Shown here: positions 60,487-64,000 of the stretch, piece after piece
Layout: the number at the start of each line of letters is the position of its first letter
Position numbering within the stretch: position 1 is the first letter of the stretch
Source of the DNA: Bacteroidota bacterium
Lineage (GTDB): Bacteria; Bacteroidota; Bacteroidia; NS11-12g; UBA9320
DNA: 64,000 nucleotides
Direction: 5' to 3'
Assembly (NCBI GenBank): GCA_013359235.1
Contig: JABWCE010000006.1
Coordinates: forward strand, 1 to 64,000
Made by a program: the position numbers and the translations under genes
The notes under the pieces: generated by a model
What the model saw: only the letters and a program-made list of their open reading frames with translations
Told to the model about the DNA's origin: nothing
Database searches by the model: none

Positions 60487-63400
60487 TTATTGGAGAAGCA
60501 AAACTGAACCTGAAATTTTATACCATTTTTTATCCTCAGAGCTTTTGAAATGTATAAAATACACGTAATTGTCTTGTGCCATTGGTTTTCCGTGGTACAT
60601 TCCATCCCATCCTTCAGTTATGTCATTAGTTTCAAAAACTACTTCGCCCCACCGATTATAAATTTTTAGTGTATAATTTTCGCAATTAATAAAAGATGGC
60701 AAATATTTATCGTTTAACCCATCACCATTAGGCGAAAACGAGTTTGGAATGTACCAATAGCTTTTGCAATCGTCATTTATTTCAAATTCATCATTTCCTG
60801 TACATCCATCAGCATTTGTTACAGATACTTTATATATGGTTTGTTTATCGGCAAATATTTTTTGAGTTGTTTCGCCACCCGGGAACCATAAATATGTGCA
60901 TCCTGTATTTTGGGCATCAAGCATTAAATTGATGTTTCCACAAAGAGAGGTATCTTTTCCGAGAAAAACTTCGGGGCTGTAAGATAAAAATACATTTATT
61001 GTATCGCTTACAGTTTTACATTTATTTTTTATCTCAACCCAATATTTTCCAGGGTTGCTTAAGGTATTTGAATTTGTAGAATTGTTATCATTCCAAAGAT
61101 ATTTTTCATCGTTTGCTGTTTTGCCAATATTAATAGTTACAGGTTTTACAACATCGCAAAATTTCAAATCGCTACCGAGATTTACTTGAGGATCTGAAAT
61201 TAAAGAATAAGTTACCGAATCAGTAACCGTTCCGCATAAATTTGTAATTGAAGCTGTGATTTTTTCTGGTTTCGATGCTATGTATGAAGTACCGTCACTT
61301 CCATCATGCCACTTATACACAACCGAAGGATCGGTTTGTAAAATATTTATTGATTTTGAAATGCTGTTACAAAAAACAGTATCATTCCCGAGTTCTAATT
61401 TTAGTGGTAGTTTTTGAGTGAATATTATGGTATCGCTAACTTCTTTACAAATGTTTTTAATAATAGCCCAATATTTTCCGGAATTTGTAATATTTTGATT
61501 ATTTGATGTATTGGATGTATTCCACAAATAAGTTTCGTCATTAGATGTTTTGCCAATTATTATGTTTTTATTCAACATACCGCAATAAACAGTATCGTTT
61601 CCGAGATTTATTACAGGAGTAAAAATATTTTTGATATTTATAGAATCTAAAGCCGTTCCGCATTTGTTTTTGACTGATATACCTAAAACCCCTGCTGATT
61701 TGAATGTAAATGTATCTTTTATACCAAAACCATTATTATTCAAAACATCATACCAGAAATAAATTTCATCATTATCGGGTTTCCCAACTTTAAATTTCAA
61801 AGATATATTGTCGCAAATAATTGTGTCGTTGCCAAGATTTACAGAAGGGGTAAGAAGTTTTGAAACCTTTATTTCGGTAGAATCAATTCCACAATAATTA
61901 CTTATTTTTAGTTTATAATTACCTGATTTATTAATAAAAGTACTAAAAGTTGTATCGCCTGTACTCCATTTATAAATTGTTCCAAAGCCAAATGTATCGG
62001 CAGTTGCAAGCCAATATATGCTATCACAAAAAATGCTGTCGTTAAAGTTTATAATATCCGGTATTTTCAAAAATTTAACATCTGTAGAATCTGTAATACT
62101 ACCGCAATAAGTTGTAGAAATATTTACCTTATACAAACCGGGCTTAGTAACTTTAATTAGTTGTGATGTGTCATTGGTATTCCAAAGGTACTTGCAATCA
62201 ATACTGTCATTAAGTGCATCAAGAAAAATTCCTGCACTGTTGTTGCAAAGCAATGAATCGTCTGGCAATTTAGGTTTTGGAGAATGTTTTAGGTAAAATC
62301 TAATTGTATCGCTTACTGTATCACAACCATAAGTAGCACGTACCCAGTATAAACCTGTGTCTGTAACGATAAGGTTTTTTTTCTTAGAACCATCACTCCA
62401 AAGATAATCTGCACCTCTGTTTTTTGCATCAAGCACTTCATATACATTATCGCATTCAATTATATTATCTTTAAATTCAATTGGCTCAGTGTATAGTGTA
62501 TCTCTAAATCGTGAAATAAAGCCTGAATATGCAAAACCGGTACTACTTTTTCCTTTCTCGTGATAAACACCTTTTGTTGTTGGGTAATCGTCAGACAGTG
62601 TTACTCCGCCATATAAAATGCTGCTCATACAACTTATTTTTTTCACTTTTAGTGAAGTTGGATATTCCCAGTAAGAACCTCCAAAATATGTTCCATACAA
62701 TTGCTTGCTCCCATCATAACTGAGCTTAGAAATAGCCAAGTTTGTTGCCCATCCGCTTTTTGCATGATTTGTGGTTTGTAATGCATCTGTTGTTACAGGA
62801 TAATTTTGTGATTTGGTAACACCTCCTATAATAGCTTCGTCTTTTACGTTTGCTGCTATTCTAATATTTGAATTCCACCAATATCCAGCCCATAAAAAAT
62901 CGTCTCCACTTCCTCCAAGATAAGTACTGAAATAAATGTTAGTTCCGGCTTTATTCATTTTTACAATTACATGGTCATATCCGCCTTTTGAAGTAGGTTG
63001 AACAACTCCGGTAGTTGTATAAAAATCGCCTGAATTTGAATATCCTGCAATATAAAGTTCATCATTGCTGTTTACATACAAACCTTCAAAATAATCTAAA
63101 TTGCTTCCGCCCATCATTTTGCTCCACAATAATTTTTTACCATCGTATTGTATTTTGGCAACCCAGCCATCCATAGCATCAGAATTAGTGTATTTAAATG
63201 GTCCTTTGGCTCCGGTTGTAAGTGGAAAATTGGAATTTGATGTAGAGCCTACAAGGTAAACATCTTCATTTGCATTTAAGCTCAAGTCGGTAGATATGTC
63301 ATTACCTGTTCCGCCAAAAAAAGTAGAATATATGAGTTTAGAACCATCAGCACTCATTCTTGTTAAAAAACCATCGTAAGAGCCGCCTGCATAGGTATTT

Positions 63401-64000
63401 TGCAAACATCCTGTTGTAACAGGAAAATCATTTGCATTTGTTTGACCGGTAAATAAAACATCGCCATTTGCAGCTACTGCCATACTTTGAATTACATTCC
63501 ACGATGTATTAGCTTTGCCAAAATATGTAGAAAATATAAGGGTTTTAAAATCTTTTGAAATTTTGGTAATAAAGCCTCGGTAACCTGCACCCCCGTTTTT
63601 ATCATAAGCATTTGATGTTATAGGAAAATCGGCAGACATTGTCAAACCTGAAATAACAGGCTGTTCTTGCTGATTTACTGCAATTGACAAGGTATATTCC
63701 CAACTAGAACCTCCAATATAAGTAAAAAGAAGTAACGAATCAGCATTAAGTGACATTTTTGCAATAAATCCTTCGTAATTAGTAGTACTTCCCATAGAGG
63801 TATCATAAGTTCCCACTTTTGTAGGGAAACTTTCTGATGTCATTCCGGTTACATATACATTGTTGTCTTTGTCAATGTCCATATCAAGAACATAAGTCCA
63901 GCCCCAAGTGCTTGTACCTACATTTTTACCATAAAAATAAGAACTCCAGTCAAGCATCAATGGGTCTATTACAAGTGTGGCATTGGGTTGTATATTTTCT
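60487..64000 (-). CDS. SBBP-repeat/Ig giant protein with T9SS type B domain, 5' end outside window
   Basis: The reading frame is open to the right edge: 1170 residues are visible, and codons upstream of the TTG at 63960 continue in frame (NATLVIDP then LMLDWSSY). This is the usual junction between a DUF7948-like N-terminal domain and SBBP repeats, so the true start lies beyond 64000. About seven SBBP-type repeats follow (GGSSWEYTLSIAVN, DFPITSNAYD, GFITKIS, STYFGK and so on, to about nt 62500). Then come Ig-like domains with LGNDTIIC, LGNDTVYC, LGNDTVFC, LGSDLKFC and LGKDTSLC repeats. The end, NSFSPNGDGLNDKYLPS through YNRWGEVVFETND and EGWDGMYHG, is a type B sorting domain. It is a predicted surface protein. 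Confidence 0.87.
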   Translation of the reverse strand, partial: ENIQPNATLVIDPLMLDWSSYFYGKNVGTSTWGWTYVLDMDIDKDNNVYVTGMTSESFPTKVGTYDTSMGSTTNYEGFIAKMSLNADSLLLFTYIGGSSWEYTLSIAVNQQEQPVISGLTMSADFPITSNAYDKNGGAGYRGFITKISKDFKTLIFSTYFGKANTSWNVIQSMAVAANGDVLFTGQTNANDFPVTTGCLQNTYAGGSYDGFLTRMSADGSKLIYSTFFGGTGNDISTDLSLNANEDVYLVGSTSNSNFPLTTGAKGPFKYTNSDAMDGWVAKIQYDGKKLLWSKMMGGSNLDYFEGLYVNSNDELYIAGYSNSGDFYTTTGVVQPTSKGGYDHVIVKMNKAGTNIYFSTYLGGSGDDFLWAGYWWNSNIRIAANVKDEAIIGGVTKSQNYPVTTDALQTTNHAKSGWATNLAISKLSYDGSKQLYGTYFGGSYWEYPTSLKVKKISCMSSILYGGVTLSDDYPTTKGVYHEKGKSSTGFAYSGFISRFRDTLYTEPIEFKDNIIECDNVYEVLDAKNRGADYLWSDGSKKKNLIVTDTGLYWVRATYGCDTVSDTIRFYLKHSPKPKLPDDSLLCNNSAGIFLDALNDSIDCKYLWNTNDTSQLIKVTKPGLYKVNISTTYCGSITDSTDVKFLKIPDIINFNDSIFCDSIYWLATADTFGFGTIYKWSTGDTTFSTFINKSGNYKLKISNYCGIDSTEIKVSKLLTPSVNLGNDTIICDNISLKFKVGKPDNDEIYFWYDVLNNNGFGIKDTFTFKSAGVLGISVKNKCGTALDSINIKNIFTPVINLGNDTVYCGMLNKNIIIGKTSNDETYLWNTSNTSNNQNITNSGKYWAIIKNICKEVSDTIIFTQKLPLKLELGNDTVFCNSISKSINILQTDPSVVYKWHDGSDGTSYIASKPEKITASITNLCGTVTDSVTYSLISDPQVNLGSDLKFCDVVKPVTINIGKTANDEKYLWNDNNSTNSNTLSNPGKYWVEIKNKCKTVSDTINVFLSYSPEVFLGKDTSLCGNINLMLDAQNTGCTYLWFPGGETTQKIFADKQTIYKVSVTNADGCTGNDEFEINDDCKSYWYIPNSFSPNGDGLNDKYLPSFINCENYTLKIYNRWGEVVFETNDITEGWDGMYHGKPMAQDNYVYFIHFKSSEDKKWYKISGSVLLLQ

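Noticed and set aside
1-64000. Mobile elements, phage, toxin-antitoxin, restriction or defence genes
   Set aside because: No transposase, integrase, terminal inverted repeat pair, restriction or defence motif was seen; composition looks uniform throughout.

Overview
The window comes from an AT-rich (roughly one-third G+C by eye) genome of the phylum Bacteroidota. The evidence is consistent across the window: type IX secretion (T9SS) cargo with type A and type B C-terminal sorting domains, a PorP/SprF-family membrane protein, DUF4956/VTC, TIGR02757 and DUF349 proteins, and many Bacteroidota-type -7 promoter boxes (TAnnTTTGY). It looks like an ordinary chromosomal segment of a free-living, uncultured-type Bacteroidota. 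I see no transposase, phage, integrase, CRISPR array, plasmid or rRNA gene. One tRNA-Leu(CAA) is present.

Layout. 0-3.6 kb: a broken lipoprotein-like fragment, a secreted repeat protein, a polyphosphate-polymerase-like VTC protein coupled to DUF4956, RfbC, and an MscS channel. 3.7-20.6 kb: a surface/secretion region with a 1624-aa beta-helix/PKD type A cargo, a GH16 glucanase, a membrane J-protein, two small envelope/hypothetical genes, an 1175-aa PKD-repeat cargo, and a 1154-aa type B cargo followed directly by a PorP/SprF protein fused to a SPOR domain. 20.7-32.6 kb: metabolic and housekeeping genes (cystathionine gamma-synthase/lyase, PrsW protease, TIGR02757, KdsB, dolichyl-P-mannose-synthase-like GT2, FSA-type transaldolase, RlmI-like methyltransferase, PolB-like exonuclease, LemA/TPM/TPM, HisS, RluA-family synthase, methyltransferase, DedA). 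32.8-41.2 kb: a 1616-aa type B PKD protein, a TPR lipoprotein, and a three-gene operon of two T9SS-tailed thioredoxin-fold proteins and a Cys-Cys-capped outer-membrane barrel. 41.3-50 kb: two HMG-CoA-lyase-superfamily enzymes, a DUF349 protein, RseP, HscB, tRNA-Leu, an outer-membrane barrel, and a type A cargo. 49.5-64 kb: RsmE/MurF, an M1 peptidase fused to an apparent beta-barrel, a LolD-like ATPase, an SdiA-regulated-like lipoprotein, a universal stress protein, GT4, RecQ, and the 3' part of an SBBP-repeat type B protein running off the right edge.

How it fits together. About eight secreted proteins with T9SS tails account for more than 20 kb. Their modular bodies (beta-helix, PKD/Ig, FN3-like, SBBP) suggest surface adhesins or matrix proteins. 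The SprF-SPOR gene directly after a type B cargo resembles known cargo/SprF pairs. Intergenic spaces are short, and two convergent pairs share a CTAA tetranucleotide that holds both stop codons. Several -7 boxes end only 3-8 bases before the start codon, implying very short or absent leaders.

The best candidate for something undescribed is the 38.6-41.2 kb redox operon. The SprF-SPOR fusion and the M1-peptidase/barrel fusion come next. None can be confirmed without homology and structure searches. All functions below are assigned from sequence motifs alone.
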